Of a DNA stretch of 64,000 bases, positions 1 to 10,670 are shown piece by piece. This stretch comes from Gibbula magus (taxonomy: Eukaryota; Mollusca; Gastropoda; Trochida; Trochidae), in assembly GCA_936450465.1 (NCBI GenBank), contig OW388300.1, positions 45,230,358 to 45,294,357 on the forward strand, written 5' to 3'. A program made the position numbers and the translations under genes. Within the stretch, counting starts at the first letter, position 1; each line of letters begins with the position of its first letter. The notes under the pieces were generated by a model. The model did no database searches. It was not told the origin of the DNA and was given only the letters and a program-made list of their open reading frames with translations.

Positions 1-827
1 TATCCCGATAGATGTACACTTGTCTGGTTACGTTCGGGTATCATGCTCATTAAACTGGTTCACAGACTTCTATTGAAAACAACAAATAATTCCAAATGAT
101 TGTTTTATTTATGTGGATAATACACATTTAAACACTTATTGCATTGACAAATGAACTGCAGTGTTCCCTTTCCGAAAGGAAATAGTCGCTGCCGTTGATG
201 GGGGTTTTCAATGTTAGGGAGCTTGTGATTCCTAAAAGAAGAGCATATAAAGCATGTAAATAAAGTTAGTAAGGTCAAACGGATTTTTCAAGTGCATTTC
301 ATTTATATCACGAGTAAGTGAAACAGTGACAAGCATCAAGCTATGTTACCAATGTTTGAAAATATAATAGGATATTCTATTCACTGTTTACCCCCAATTT
401 ATAAAAATAGTATCCAGATGTTACAAAGAACGACATAAAACATGAGAAGAAAATGATATAAAACTGTTTACCGTTTTTGAGTGTTGAGGATATAGGCTGC
501 ATTGTCGTCACACTGAAACCCCTGTATCGTAACACAGCGTCCAAGCGATGTCCAGTACGACGTTACATAATAAATCCTTTTCCATAGACTGTTTGAGTCA
601 ATTTACAAATGATTAATGTGTGATATCTTATTACTATATGTAAAAATCGATATTACAACTCGTAATATTATTGATAAATACATCTCAACAAACAACTTAA
701 AATGATATTTGAATGTATTTTAATATATTTGAACTGCAAAAGTAATAACTGTTATTTAATAAATCAATTTCATGAAAATCAGTATTGAATTTAGTCGTGA
801 TTCAAGCACGAGGCTTATGCTGTAGCA

Positions 828-831
<4 letters not shown>
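1..831. other. non-coding AT-rich DNA
   Basis: No long open frame, splice-like exon or repeat could be recognised on either strand. Sequence is AT-rich and ends in a TA microsatellite. Confidence 0.5.

Positions 832-886
<55 letters not shown>
832..886. repeat. (TA)n microsatellite
   Basis: Uninterrupted TA dinucleotide repeat of about 27 units. A short minus-strand open frame across it is only TATA read as Ile-Tyr repeats and is not a gene. Confidence 0.97.
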
Positions 887-889
<3 letters not shown>

Positions 890-1097
890 ACGCCTCATGC
901 ACATCGGACAATTTAAGAAATTCAGTGCTCGTAGTGCCGATGGTCAATGTCCCTAACATTTGCATATGAAAATGAGAAATGTCAATGTTTTGCATGTTGT
1001 GTTCGAGAGAATGTTTGCCGAATTTATTCATAATTCATTTGAAATATATTCATTTTAAGATATATTTTTCACGACTCAAGCATTTGACAGTGCTCTA

Positions 1098-1246
1098 AGA
1101 TAGATAGAGAACTCGTAGCAGTACATTATCGGGAGAAAAATGTACGGGATTGAGATTGGTTAGGCTCGGCTGGCACCTCGCCTAACCCTCTCAAAACCGT
1201 ACATTTATCTCCCGATAATGTACTGCTACTCGTCCTCTATCTATTA
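1098..1246. mobile_element. fold-back (hairpin) MITE-like element
   Basis: Two arms of about 48 bp, 1100-1147 and 1197-1244, are near-perfect inverted repeats (arm begins ATAGATAGAG and includes ATTATCGGGAGA). The 49-bp spacer has its own inner hairpin, GGTTAGGC against GCCTAACC. The whole unit can fold into one long stem. No coding capacity. This is the architecture of a non-autonomous fold-back element; no clear target-site duplication was found, so the superfamily is open. Confidence 0.75.
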
Positions 1247-2674
1247 CACAAATGACGTCAGCTTGTTATGACTTCATAGAAAAGGGGAAAACTTAATATA
1301 AAGCACCACTTACACAATGACATTAATTTACTAACATACATGATGATGTTTGCAAAATTTCAAATTGAAAAAGATTGAGTGCCAACATGAGAAAATCACT
1401 ACAACTACAACGAATGCACATGGCATGTGTAAGGTTGACTTATCAGTAACGAGTGTTACCGCTTCAAATAGGGACACAGGCTTGATTACTAAGCTTTTAT
1501 GAATGATATATTGTCAGTGAAATCCTGATAGTCACCGATTGTTGTCTCTTTTTTTAGCTTAATTTACATAACTTTCGTTGTATTACCAAAATATACTGTA
1601 TACAAGATACACAATTCAGTGAAAACAAATACGTCTTTTTCATATGTTTGGTTTTAAGTGTATATCTAGATATATTGTGTGACATTACCCCCATTTCAAA
1701 GAAAAATGTACTCATGCCCTGATAAGTTATTTTAAGCATGATTAAAGCAATGTGATTTTGTCTCTTTCGCCTTTAGTTTATAAGCATTGAGAGTATGTCC
1801 CATTTATATATCTCTATAACACTTATGTTGTCAGACCTTGTCAGCACGGTAATGAAAATGATGAGTAGTTTCATGAAAAGCAAACTTTCAACAGGATAAT
1901 CAGAGAGCAATACAAAAAAATACTTTGAATATTAACCTGAATGACTTTAATTAGTCTCATAGTACTCATGACACTCTTTTTATCAAAACGAAATTAGTTA
2001 ATATTAGTTAATAGGGAATGCGGGACTCGTTAATGCTTATGTCATCAAAAGAGCAGTTAAAAATATTGTTCATTTTAGGAAGTGTTTAATTGTGTCTGAT
2101 GACAGAAGGATAAATCAGCAAGAACACACGCCAATGTGAGGACAGGAAGTTCTGCAGACAAAAGAGGACAATAGACAATTAATTTATGCAAGTAAATCAG
2201 TGTAAATTGAAGATACTGGAAATCTCAAACAGCAATCAATAACGCCCCCATGTGCAACAAAACGTGTCGTGTTGATAATATTGATAATAAAGGTATGGAC
2301 TCAATATAACTTTTCCCCTACGTTGCGTCCATTATAATTATTTAAGGATACGCTTTAAATGCTCTAGCACCCTATTCCAACGCTAAGAACTAGATCTGAC
2401 ATCTAAACTAGCATTATGAAACTTACAATGCATTCCCTGTTTCCACAGGTTTCAGGTTCCTGACTCTCCTAAAAGGATATGGTTTATATGTAAACATATT
2501 TTTATTCAATAAAGAACATGGTTTGACAAACATGAAAAACCTTGATTTTGTAAATACCGCACCAGTACAATACAAGAAAATAAAGTTCACACGAAAGGAT
2601 ATCTTATCATGTTGTAAATGTACAAGCAACCACGACTTACAGACCCTTGCAGAATTAGTTACCGGAAAACCGCG
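1247..2674. other. non-coding DNA
   Basis: Nothing supportable as a gene on either strand. Short open frames are isolated and lack recognisable domains. Confidence 0.4.
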
Positions 2675-2829
2675 GTTTGACTGCATTCTGATCGCGGTCA
2701 ACTGCATTCAGATTGCAGTCTGATCGCGGTCAACTGCATTCTGACTGCATTCTGATCGCGGTCAACTGCATTCAGATTGCAGTCAGACCGCGGTCAACTG
2801 CATTCAGATTGCAGTCAAACCGCGATCAG
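2675..2829. repeat. 32-bp palindromic minisatellite, locus 1
   Basis: About five tandem units of 32 bp. Each unit joins two palindromic modules: ACTGCA...TGCAGT and TGAYCGCGGTCA (CCGCGG or TCGCGG core). The same unit recurs at 15147-15317. The array begins next to a TTACCGG motif that is also found, inverted, at the edge of the second locus. Confidence 0.9.
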
Positions 2830-3370
2830 GGATTGAGCGTGGTTGTAGACATTGTACATGTCTGCATGTCGGCAGTACAGCAGAAGTTTAATCATAATAG
2901 ATTGTGAAACTGAAATCTGCCGTATTCGGTCCAAATTTATTTTACTACCTGATTTGTTATTTGTTTTTCAAACTTTAACAACGCATACTATTTCAATGTA
3001 TTCCTATGTTCAGATACTTCATGTATACCTTCTACAGCACTGTCGTCCACAAAGTCAAGAGTCAGAACGGAATGTGGCATAACGTTAGTGTAATCTCAAA
3101 CAGTATTAACACGCAAGTTTGCACTGGTAAAAAAAAAATCCTCTTAGATAAAGTGTAATTTGAATGTACATTTCTACGACTTTGTAACGTTTATGTGAAG
3201 TTATGAACATCGTTATTCATCATTACTTGTATTCCTTGTTTATACAGGAGAGATAATACACTTTATGGTGTTATGAAAGCCTTATTACTCGTTAAAACTT
3301 ATCTGTAGTTTGTGGGTGTTTAAATGTTAAGACGGCCGAATCAAATCGTGAAAATCCCCATGCCAATACA
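2830..3370. other. non-coding spacer
   Basis: Between the minisatellite and the LINE 3' end. No gene or repeat recognised. Confidence 0.4.
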
Positions 3371-3397
3371 TGTCAATCAATCTTTATTTAATACTGA

Positions 3398-3412
3398 CAG
3401 GCCACAGGCCTG
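3398..3412 (-). promoter_or_regulatory. LINE 3' hairpin, copy a
   Basis: Perfect 6-bp stem CAGGCC/GGCCTG with a TGT loop, 9 nt before the AATAAA of the LINE fragment. Inferred 3' recognition or RNA-processing element, shared with copies at 11623, 22481, 35946 and 48395. Confidence 0.6.
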
Positions 3413-3945
3413 TAGTACAATATACAAAGGTACATGTTAATACAAGTAAAAATACGTGTTATTATTAGACTTATTTGTTATGATTATTTTCTTAATTACA
3501 TTCCGTAGTATATATACATAGCAAGATTCTGAATTACATTACGATAAGTACAATTTAATAATGACGTGAATTTGTCTGTAGATGGATGGACATAATAAAA
3601 TTGTTTAAGATGTTTTCTGCGTAATTCAGTGAAAAATGGACACACAAGCAAAAAATGATATTCGTTTTCTGGGACATTGATATATGATTTACATAATCTC
3701 TCTTCTCTTTTTATTTTAAAATATCTGCCTTTTTCAATCCACAAATCATGTGATGAGCATCGGAAACGAGATAAACTTACTCTAAATTTCTTTATAGTAA
3801 CATATGATAGATAAAGCTCGGTATAAATGTATGGTTTAATAGTAATCACATTTAGTGGAAAGGGAAAGTTTGTTAAGCCAGTTTTGTTGGTACATATCTT
3901 TTAGTCTTTGCGTGATTGAACTTATAAAGGTTGTAGAAAAGTTAA

Positions 3946-4642
3946 AGGATAGATGAAATGAATTTTTCTCAAGAATGACAGATGATTACCTCTACGTATA
4001 TTGTATATCGGAATCAATTGAGCATAAAATCGAGACAATATACACTTGCAATTGATAATTAAGACGATTTAAATTCACCCATTTTAACACTACCGCAATT
4101 TGTTCGGCGAATCCTTTTGAAAATGCTCACTGAGGCGTGACTGTGATAAGCGACATGCGGGGCGGCTCGATAGCTCCTCCGCCGATGTCTCGTTAATTAA
4201 TTAATGATGATTATCACTGCCGCTAAATGAATTTATGAGGTATATTACATCGCCAAAAAGACATGTTTATGTAATAATTGTGTAATTGTCATCTTGGAAT
4301 TACCTAGTTGGATATCTAAACATTCTATAAATGGGAAATTTAAGTTGGTTTATTGAAGATTCCTTTGTGAAATTAACAATCAAAATGTTGCGAAATTACG
4401 TTGAATTGTCACTATCGCCGAAAATCAAATTCCTCCATATACGTCACAGAAGTCATCCCTTCACGGGTCACACCCCCGCAGACTTTCATTCTGGTCGCCG
4501 GGGCTAAATAAGGCGTTTTTTTTAAAAAGCCGTATATAAGTAATTTATGGACCGATTTCAGAAATTTAAAATCGAGCAATTGTCAAATTGACATCCCATT
4601 TTAATGAATCCGATTTGGAGCATATGTCATTTCATCTATCCT
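3946..4642. mobile_element. 697-bp TTAA-flanked non-autonomous DNA transposon
   Basis: Terminal inverted repeats AGGATAGATGAAATGA (3946-3961) and its complement (4627-4642), flanked by TTAA at 3942-3945 and 4643-4646. TTAA duplications are typical of piggyBac and Kolobok superfamilies. It has no open frame of note. It lies inside a LINE coding region: ignoring the element and one TTAA rejoins the minus-strand frame as ...YEQNVNFSTTF..., which proves the boundaries. Confidence 0.9.
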
Positions 4643-5377
4643 TTAACGTTCTGCTCATACCACATGTGATTAAAACCTGTTGTAAAAAGAATTTTTTAAA
4701 AGTCCGTTACCCAATTTTTTTGCCCATTTTGGTCATATAAAATCATCATTACATAACATTTTTTGGGTAAGCGATAAGAAGGCATAGCAAAGTATAGCCA
4801 GTATTTGTGTACTTTAACCTGGGAATGTATGATTAGCGGAAACATCCCACATTCTCCATATATACATTTCATAGTGTCATACACATTTTTTTAAGACAGA
4901 TGATTTGATTTTGTAGAATTTAGGGAAAAAATACGAAGAAGGAATAATTGCTGACCATGATTTGCTCGGTTCTTGGACAACACCGGGTAATTTAGACAGG
5001 ACACAATGGGATAAAGTGATATTATTGGTATATGACTCTTTTTCATTTTCAAATATGTTTTTACAAAACTGTACATTAATTCTTTGAGTGCACAACCTGT
5101 TTTATACTTATGGAGGAAATAAAGATGACTTATCAATCCTAGTGAAAATCTCACGAGCCAGTTTTGTAAGAGATAACAACTGAAACGGTACAAATAAATG
5201 CTATATTTTCAAGGTATAACTGAAATAGAACAAGAAGACATTAGAGTTGCAGTATTAATTATCTGTGATCAATTTTGCCGATATAGTTGCATTATTTTAT
5301 ATGCGATTTGAGTATGTAATCACCTGTCGGGCATACCTTTAATAAGAAGAGACAGCATCTATGCAGATTTTTTAATT

Positions 5378-5390
5378 TGCTGATGTATGT
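5378..5390. repeat. target-site duplication, 3' copy
   Basis: TGCTGATGTATGT, identical to 11051-11063 and directly flanking the 3' end of the full-length LINE. Confidence 0.93.
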
Positions 5391-5602
5391 GATTTGATTT
5401 AAACAATATTTATTCATTATTCATGAGTGGATTGGTAAACAGGCATTACGCCTATATGAATACCTCTCCAGTACAAAAGTATACATACATGTAAAACAAC
5501 ATCATCCATCAATACTGAGAAACGCACAACATTCAATGAACATAGTTATATACTAGTAGGACAGTATTTTATAAAAAAAAAGAATAAGCAAGGACATCTA
5601 AA

Positions 5603-8600
5603 TTAGAAACGTTTTGTCTGGGTAAAATAAAAATGCAGTGAAGTGACGATACTGTGATTGATTTCATCAGAAAGTGAATAATTTCCATGTAAAATGGATT
5701 TTAAGTCAAAGCCATGTTCATAAAAGAAACACCTTGATCGAATTCCAGTAAAATGCGGACATATAAATAGATAATGAATGGTATCCTCATAGTGATAGCC
5801 ACATTCACAAGTGGAAGAATTTTGAAGAAAACGATCAAATTTATGGGCATTTAGGTCACTACAACCCAATCTCATTTTACAATGGATAATTTGATTGTGT
5901 CTTGTACCTGTGTTTTTAATAACATGGTGCACATTGCACGGTAAGGTTCGATCAACATGTTTCTTAAATGTAGCAAGGGAATCAATATTTCTTACATTGT
6001 CATCCAACATATTCCACTCAAGCACACTCGATGGAAGGAAGGACTTTTTATATGTTTCAGTGCGGCAGAGCGGATTTTGAAGAATATTGGATGTCCTAGA
6101 TTCATATGTGGATGTAGAGGATATATTTATTGGAATTAATTCTGATAAGTATTTCGGAGTTTTTTCATTGAACATTTTGTGAAAAACGCTCATCTTGTGA
6201 AGTTTTCGTCTATCAAACAATGACGAAAAACCAGTTTCAATATAAATTTTAGAATGACTTACTCCTCTAACGGATCCACATATGGTTCTTAAGGCATCCA
6301 AATGAAGTTTTTCTAATAAAGTTTCTTGTGTCTTAGTACAATTATTCCAAATGTAATCACAATAATCAAAAATTGGTAGAACAAATGAACTATATAAGGT
6401 TTGAAGGCTTTTCCTTTGAAGGCGATATTTTAGGCTTCTCAAGCAATTAATCATAGGACTAACCTTGGATATAATATTTTCAATATGTTTATTCCACTGG
6501 CCATCACTTTGCAAAGTCAACCCTAAATGCTTATGAGAATCAACAGATTTGATAATTGTATCATCCATTACAAGGTCAGGCATTAATGTTATCGCTTTCT
6601 TTCTAGAAAAAACTATAGTTTCTGTTTTATTTGGGTTAAAATCTACCTTCCACGTTTTTGCCCATGTTGCTATAAGTTTAAGGTCATCATTTAACATATT
6701 AGAAGATAGGACAGGATCATCGATTATCACATATAAGGATGTATCATCAGCGAATAATTTGATATTGCAATGGATATCTTCAACGATATCATTAATATAG
6801 ACCAAAAAGAGTAGAGGGCCCAAAACTGATCCTTGAGGGACACCCGCTTCTAATGATTTAACATTTGATTTATACCCATTGATTACTGTGAATTGTTTTC
6901 GATTAGTAAGATAACTTTCAAACCATGATAAAAGAGAACCACGTATCCCATTAGCCCATAGTTTATGCAAAAGGCCCTTGTGCCATACCCTATCAAACGC
7001 TTTACTTATATCACAAAATACAGCGCGAACTTCCTTACCACTATCCATCGCCTTAGCTACATAATCATACAAATGAGTGAGCTGGTAAGATGTAGAATCG
7101 CCAGTCGTAAAACCTGATTGTAATGATGTGATCGTTCCATTATCTAAAAAGAAGTTTGATACATGCTTAAAAACACACTTCTCAAACACTTTTGACAAAC
7201 AGCTAGTAAGTGACACCGGTCGGTAATTAGCACATTGATGCACGTCATTCTTTTTATGAATTGGTACAACAGATGCATATTTCCATATATCTGGAAACCG
7301 TGAAGTTGACAATGAGATATTAAATAAATTACAGAGTGGAACTGACAGTTGTTCAGATAAAAAATTTAGAACACGATTACTAAGATGGTCTGGACCAGTT
7401 GCCTTAGTGACATCAAGCGACAGTAAAATATCTCTTATTTCATCACTTTGTAAACTTATGGCATGGAGACATTGATCAATTTGGACATGAGAATTATTAT
7501 CTATAACGTCATCAAGAGCATTGTTGACCATTGCCATGCTTGAGAAATAGTCATTGAAAATGGTGGCTTTGTCAATATCATCTTCATATACAATATCATT
7601 TTGTTTTATGTGTGGGAATGTACTAATTTTGTCAGTCTTTTTTAGATAATTCTTAACAATACGCCACCACGATTTACTACCATGTTCTGCATTAACAACA
7701 TTGTCAAGTTTTTCAATATAAGAGGATTTACATGTTCGTATCTCAGTAATTAATTTATTTCGGCATTTTCTAAACTTTTCCCAGTCATTTGGCAAATTGC
7801 TTCGTTTTGCTCTTCTGTGAATTCTATTTTTCTTTCGCATGAGTTTACGGATGAAGCCGTTCATCCATGGTGCATCATTAGGGCGAATAGTAACAGTTTT
7901 ATTTGGAATATTTGATTTACAAAGGTCTGTTAATGTATTTACTAATATGGGAGTACTAGTATTGACATCATCATATAAAGTAATAAAATTCCAGTCAATA
8001 TCACCTACATTTTGCCGAAAAGCATTTACATCGATTTTTTCGTAATTATATATCAATCTTGAGTAGGCTTTCTTTGTTTGCTTTGTAGACTTCAACGTTA
8101 CGTTAACTGAACAGTGATCACTACAGAAAGGGGGAGTTACACCAGAGGAATTAACAATTTCAGGACAAGATACGAATATTAGATCAATTAGCGTCCTCGA
8201 TTGTTGAGTAATTCGTGTTGGCTCTTTTATCAACTGCTCCATACAATAGATTGACTTGATATGTTCAATGTTAGGGTCTGTTCTGTTCAATAGGTTAGCG
8301 TTGAAGTCTCCAAGTACTACGGTCTTAATATTAGTATCTGCCGCCAAACCGATAGATTCTTCGATCAGATCCCAGTAATGCGAACTAGTGTTTGCACGGT
8401 AGAAAGTACCCACAAGATAACTCTTATTCTTACAAGTGAGCTGTACCCACACTGCCTCTAGCCCGGGAAGTTGTAAGTCTGGTCTGTGCTTATAATAAAT
8501 AGAATCTTTAACATATATAGCAACCCCACCTCCCCTGCTTTGTCTGTCATTACGAATTGGCGGATGAAACCCAGGCATGCTAATATCAACATTTGAAATA

Positions 8601-8920
8601 CCATCGTGTAACCAAGTTTCAGATATACATATAACGTCATAATCATGTAGTTCTGCATACACCAGATCAACTTTATCAGTAAGACTACAAACATTAGTAT
8701 GTACGATACTTAGATCTTGTAGGACAGGTCCCGGGTGAGGGTGAATATCTCCACAACAGAGCAATAACAATAGTGCTATCTGAATACCCCTAACCCCAAG
8801 TGTACAGACTAACATCACCAAGTAGTAAGTAGGCAAATCTATATTACCCTTTGTTCTATTGCATGATTTACAATTAAATACCCCAATTCTCTGTCGATAC
8901 TGTACAATATCAACCCCCAT
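5603..8920 (-). CDS. LINE ORF2: AP endonuclease and reverse transcriptase
   Basis: 1,105 residues, uninterrupted. The N-terminus has a hydrophobic stretch (about 47-55) followed by GDIHPHPGP at 57-65, resembling a degenerate 2A-like motif. The APE endonuclease follows at about 71-280: HTNVCS 74-79, SETW 100-103, GDFN 204-207, LIDLIF 244-249, SDH 267-269. A basic linker (about 355-400) leads to the reverse transcriptase at about 490-760: TGPDHLS, DISKAFD 637-643, GVPQGSVLGPLLF 693-705, and the catalytic FADD 723-726. The C-terminus has a Cys/His cluster (CECGYHYEDTIHYLFICP, about 1035-1055) typical of invertebrate LINE tails. No RNase H domain. The enzyme nicks target DNA and copies the element RNA at the nick. 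Its start ATG overlaps by 11 bp the stop of a small upstream frame (8910-9260). All catalytic residues visible are conserved. Confidence 0.95.
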   Translation of the reverse strand: MGVDIVQYRQRIGVFNCKSCNRTKGNIDLPTYYLVMLVCTLGVRGIQIALLLLLCCGDIHPHPGPVLQDLSIVHTNVCSLTDKVDLVYAELHDYDVICISETWLHDGISNVDISMPGFHPPIRNDRQSRGGGVAIYVKDSIYYKHRPDLQLPGLEAVWVQLTCKNKSYLVGTFYRANTSSHYWDLIEESIGLAADTNIKTVVLGDFNANLLNRTDPNIEHIKSIYCMEQLIKEPTRITQQSRTLIDLIFVSCPEIVNSSGVTPPFCSDHCSVNVTLKSTKQTKKAYSRLIYNYEKIDVNAFRQNVGDIDWNFITLYDDVNTSTPILVNTLTDLCKSNIPNKTVTIRPNDAPWMNGFIRKLMRKKNRIHRRAKRSNLPNDWEKFRKCRNKLITEIRTCKSSYIEKLDNVVNAEHGSKSWWRIVKNYLKKTDKISTFPHIKQNDIVYEDDIDKATIFNDYFSSMAMVNNALDDVIDNNSHVQIDQCLHAISLQSDEIRDILLSLDVTKATGPDHLSNRVLNFLSEQLSVPLCNLFNISLSTSRFPDIWKYASVVPIHKKNDVHQCANYRPVSLTSCLSKVFEKCVFKHVSNFFLDNGTITSLQSGFTTGDSTSYQLTHLYDYVAKAMDSGKEVRAVFCDISKAFDRVWHKGLLHKLWANGIRGSLLSWFESYLTNRKQFTVINGYKSNVKSLEAGVPQGSVLGPLLFLVYINDIVEDIHCNIKLFADDTSLYVIIDDPVLSSNMLNDDLKLIATWAKTWKVDFNPNKTETIVFSRKKAITLMPDLVMDDTIIKSVDSHKHLGLTLQSDGQWNKHIENIISKVSPMINCLRSLKYRLQRKSLQTLYSSFVLPIFDYCDYIWNNCTKTQETLLEKLHLDALRTICGSVRGVSHSKIYIETGFSSLFDRRKLHKMSVFHKMFNEKTPKYLSELIPINISSTSTYESRTSNILQNPLCRTETYKKSFLPSSVLEWNMLDDNVRNIDSLATFKKHVDRTLPCNVHHVIKNTGTRHNQIIHCKMRLGCSDLNAHKFDRFLQNSSTCECGYHYEDTIHYLFICPHFTGIRSRCFFYEHGFDLKSILHGNYSLSDEINHSIVTSLHFYFTQTKRF

Positions 8921-9260
8921 CTAATAATCTTGAGAATACAATCAATTGTGAGAAAAGGGGCATCAATGTTTTTAGTATTTGATTGAGATGTGTTTCAGTA
9001 TAGTATTTGTCAGTATAGATATATTCTTCAATGTGTGTGCAATTTGCAGTAATGATAGATGGCATGGTGTAGGAATAAATAAGTTTTGTCGCCTTATCAA
9101 GTAAGAACAAACATTTAGAGTTTATGTTTGAACACAAATGAAAAAAGAAAACTAAAAGAAACAGATAGATACTTTCTATCAGTGTAAAGCAAAAGAATGC
9201 AAGGAGAACCGGTGTGATCTCGTCACCACTGTAAGTAAGTAATGTAGGCCAGAAATCCAA
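8910..9260 (-). CDS. possible small ORF in the LINE inter-ORF region
   Basis: 116 codons between ORF1 and ORF2, ending 11 bp inside ORF2 in another frame (stop 8910-8912, ORF2 ATG 8918-8920). The predicted product has a hydrophobic stretch at about residues 16-42 and no recognised domain. It may be a chance frame in a long spacer, or an upstream frame coupling translation to ORF2 by termination-reinitiation. Conservation across copies would decide; none is available here. Confidence 0.3.
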   Translation of the reverse strand: MDFWPTLLTYSGDEITPVLLAFFCFTLIESIYLFLLVFFFHLCSNINSKCLFLLDKATKLIYSYTMPSIITANCTHIEEYIYTDKYYTETHLNQILKTLMPLFSQLIVFSRLLDGG

Positions 9261-9731
9261 ACTTATAAAATGATTTGAAACAATGAATTAAGATTCAACA
9301 CAAAACAACATTCAAATACAACATTCGAATATAATGTTGGAGTTTGTAAATAACACTTGAACAGATATCATCGTTTACATAACGATAATACAACACAAGT
9401 AGAAAATGCGTTTGACTGTCACCAAACAAAGTTACATTTGGTCAACACTTCTAAATACAAGGAGAACAGCTAATCGCAAGCACAGTCATCAACAATAACA
9501 CATTGCAGCGTTATACCGACGGTTGAAGAGAACACGTGTTTCCCCTGAAATTCATGTAGATCGATATAGGCGTGTCTAAGCAGCAATGTTTTCATTGGTT
9601 AATGGTTTCATGAGTCACACATACACGTCAGGTTCAACCAATAGTTGGTAAGCACGATGTTTACAATATATTGTTTACAACTCAACGCACGTGGTCGTAG
9701 TACACATCTGTGTTTACATGCAACTGAACAC

Positions 9732-10670
9732 TTACACGAAATCATCGTCATCCTCCTCCTGATCAGTGTATTCGCGCAGTTGTCTAGAATCATAGGGCAG
9801 ACGAATCTTGACTCTGAGCCGCAGCGACTCAATCAGCTCGTCAAACTGTGATCGTTTAGTGATCAAAGACACACTGTCATCAAGTTTCTTGGCAAAAATT
9901 ATGCCGTCCCTGACCCAAGTACCAGCTAGTCGTTTTTTCATGACAAGTGCCCGCGCTTCAGACGCGAGACGTGAACGCTCCTTGGTGAGATCGTCATTGA
10001 TGAAGATCTTGGGTTTTCTGCCTTTGAGTTTTGGGATACTCTTCATCAACTCGCGCTTTTTCCTGTTGCTCATGAACTTCACGATAATGGGACGACTTCT
10101 GTTTCCCGTGTACTTTTTCGGGTCCCCTGTCCTATGACTCCGCTCTATATCACTTACAGTCATCTTCACACCCATGTCGTGAGCTAGTCTGCAGACAATA
10201 TCATCTGTGCCTTCCCCCTTCTTCTCACTAAACCCAAAGATACGCACATTATTACTCCTACTGTATTGGTACAGTTCGTCGATTTGTGCGTTCTTGTGAC
10301 GGAGTTTATCATCAAGGTCTTCAACTTTCGTTTCAAGGGCTTTTATTTTGCTTTGATTTTTGTCAATAACTTGTAGTAGAGGACTGAGCTTTTCATCAAT
10401 CATATCGTTGATTTTGGGGAGAATAGCACTAGCCAGTGACTGACAAACAGTGTCCATGATCTGTGGTGATTTAAAAGCTTCAATTATCTGAGCGATAATG
10501 TTATCTGAACTTTTACCACTAGTTGCCATGTTAAAGTCGTCACTCGGTAGAAAGACGGAGGTGTCAGACTCCGACAACGACCTTGTTCGTTTGTAGAATG
10601 GAAAGGAAGAGTTTATCACAGGGGAGTCATAACTACGACGACGTTTAGATAGATTTTGTTGTTGAGACAT
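9732..10670 (-). CDS. LINE ORF1: RNA-binding nucleocapsid-like protein
   Basis: 312 residues, intact, starting MSQQQN. A basic, Ser-rich N-terminus (KRRRSYDS, KRTRSLSESD) precedes a predicted coiled coil (about 90-137, with ETKVEDLDDKLRHKNAQIDEL) and an RRM-like core (about 140-230: NNVRIFGFSEK ... IERSHRTGDPK ... RPIIVKFMSNRKKREL). It ends in an acidic tail (DQEEDDDD). This order, coiled coil then RRM then a C-terminal domain, is that of L1-type ORF1 proteins (Transposase_22 family), which trimerise and bind element RNA with chaperone activity. Here it is paired with a CR1/L2-like ORF2 in the same unit, 811 bp upstream of it. Confidence 0.9.
   Translation of the reverse strand: MSQQQNLSKRRRSYDSPVINSSFPFYKRTRSLSESDTSVFLPSDDFNMATSGKSSDNIIAQIIEAFKSPQIMDTVCQSLASAILPKINDMIDEKLSPLLQVIDKNQSKIKALETKVEDLDDKLRHKNAQIDELYQYSRSNNVRIFGFSEKKGEGTDDIVCRLAHDMGVKMTVSDIERSHRTGDPKKYTGNRSRPIIVKFMSNRKKRELMKSIPKLKGRKPKIFINDDLTKERSRLASEARALVMKKRLAGTWVRDGIIFAKKLDDSVSLITKRSQFDELIESLRLRVKIRLPYDSRQLREYTDQEEDDDDFV

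Larger units (their letters stand above)
3371..5193 (-). mobile_element. 5'-truncated, degenerate LINE (hairpin-3' family)
   Basis: Minus-strand remains of the C-terminal end of an APE-type LINE ORF2. 4696-4884 encodes a segment with YGECG and RLPK motifs matching the same region of the LINE at 36140-39655. 3496-3849 encodes the C-terminal Cys/His region (RLCKSY...EYHFLLVCPFF...LRRKHL). The 3' end has the hairpin CAGGCC-TGT-GGCCTG (3398-3412), AATAAA (3383-3388 complement) and a GATT-type tail (3371-3382). The copy is split by the TTAA element at 3946-4642. Upstream of about 5100 the similarity fades, so the 5' limit is approximate. Confidence 0.8.

Noticed and set aside
832..1031. Minus-strand frame ending in an Ile-Tyr repeat
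   Set aside because: The repeat is the TA microsatellite read through; the rest has no domain.
2423..3082. Overlapping open frames around the first minisatellite
   Set aside because: They span or flank the palindromic array in several frames on both strands, with no recognised domain.
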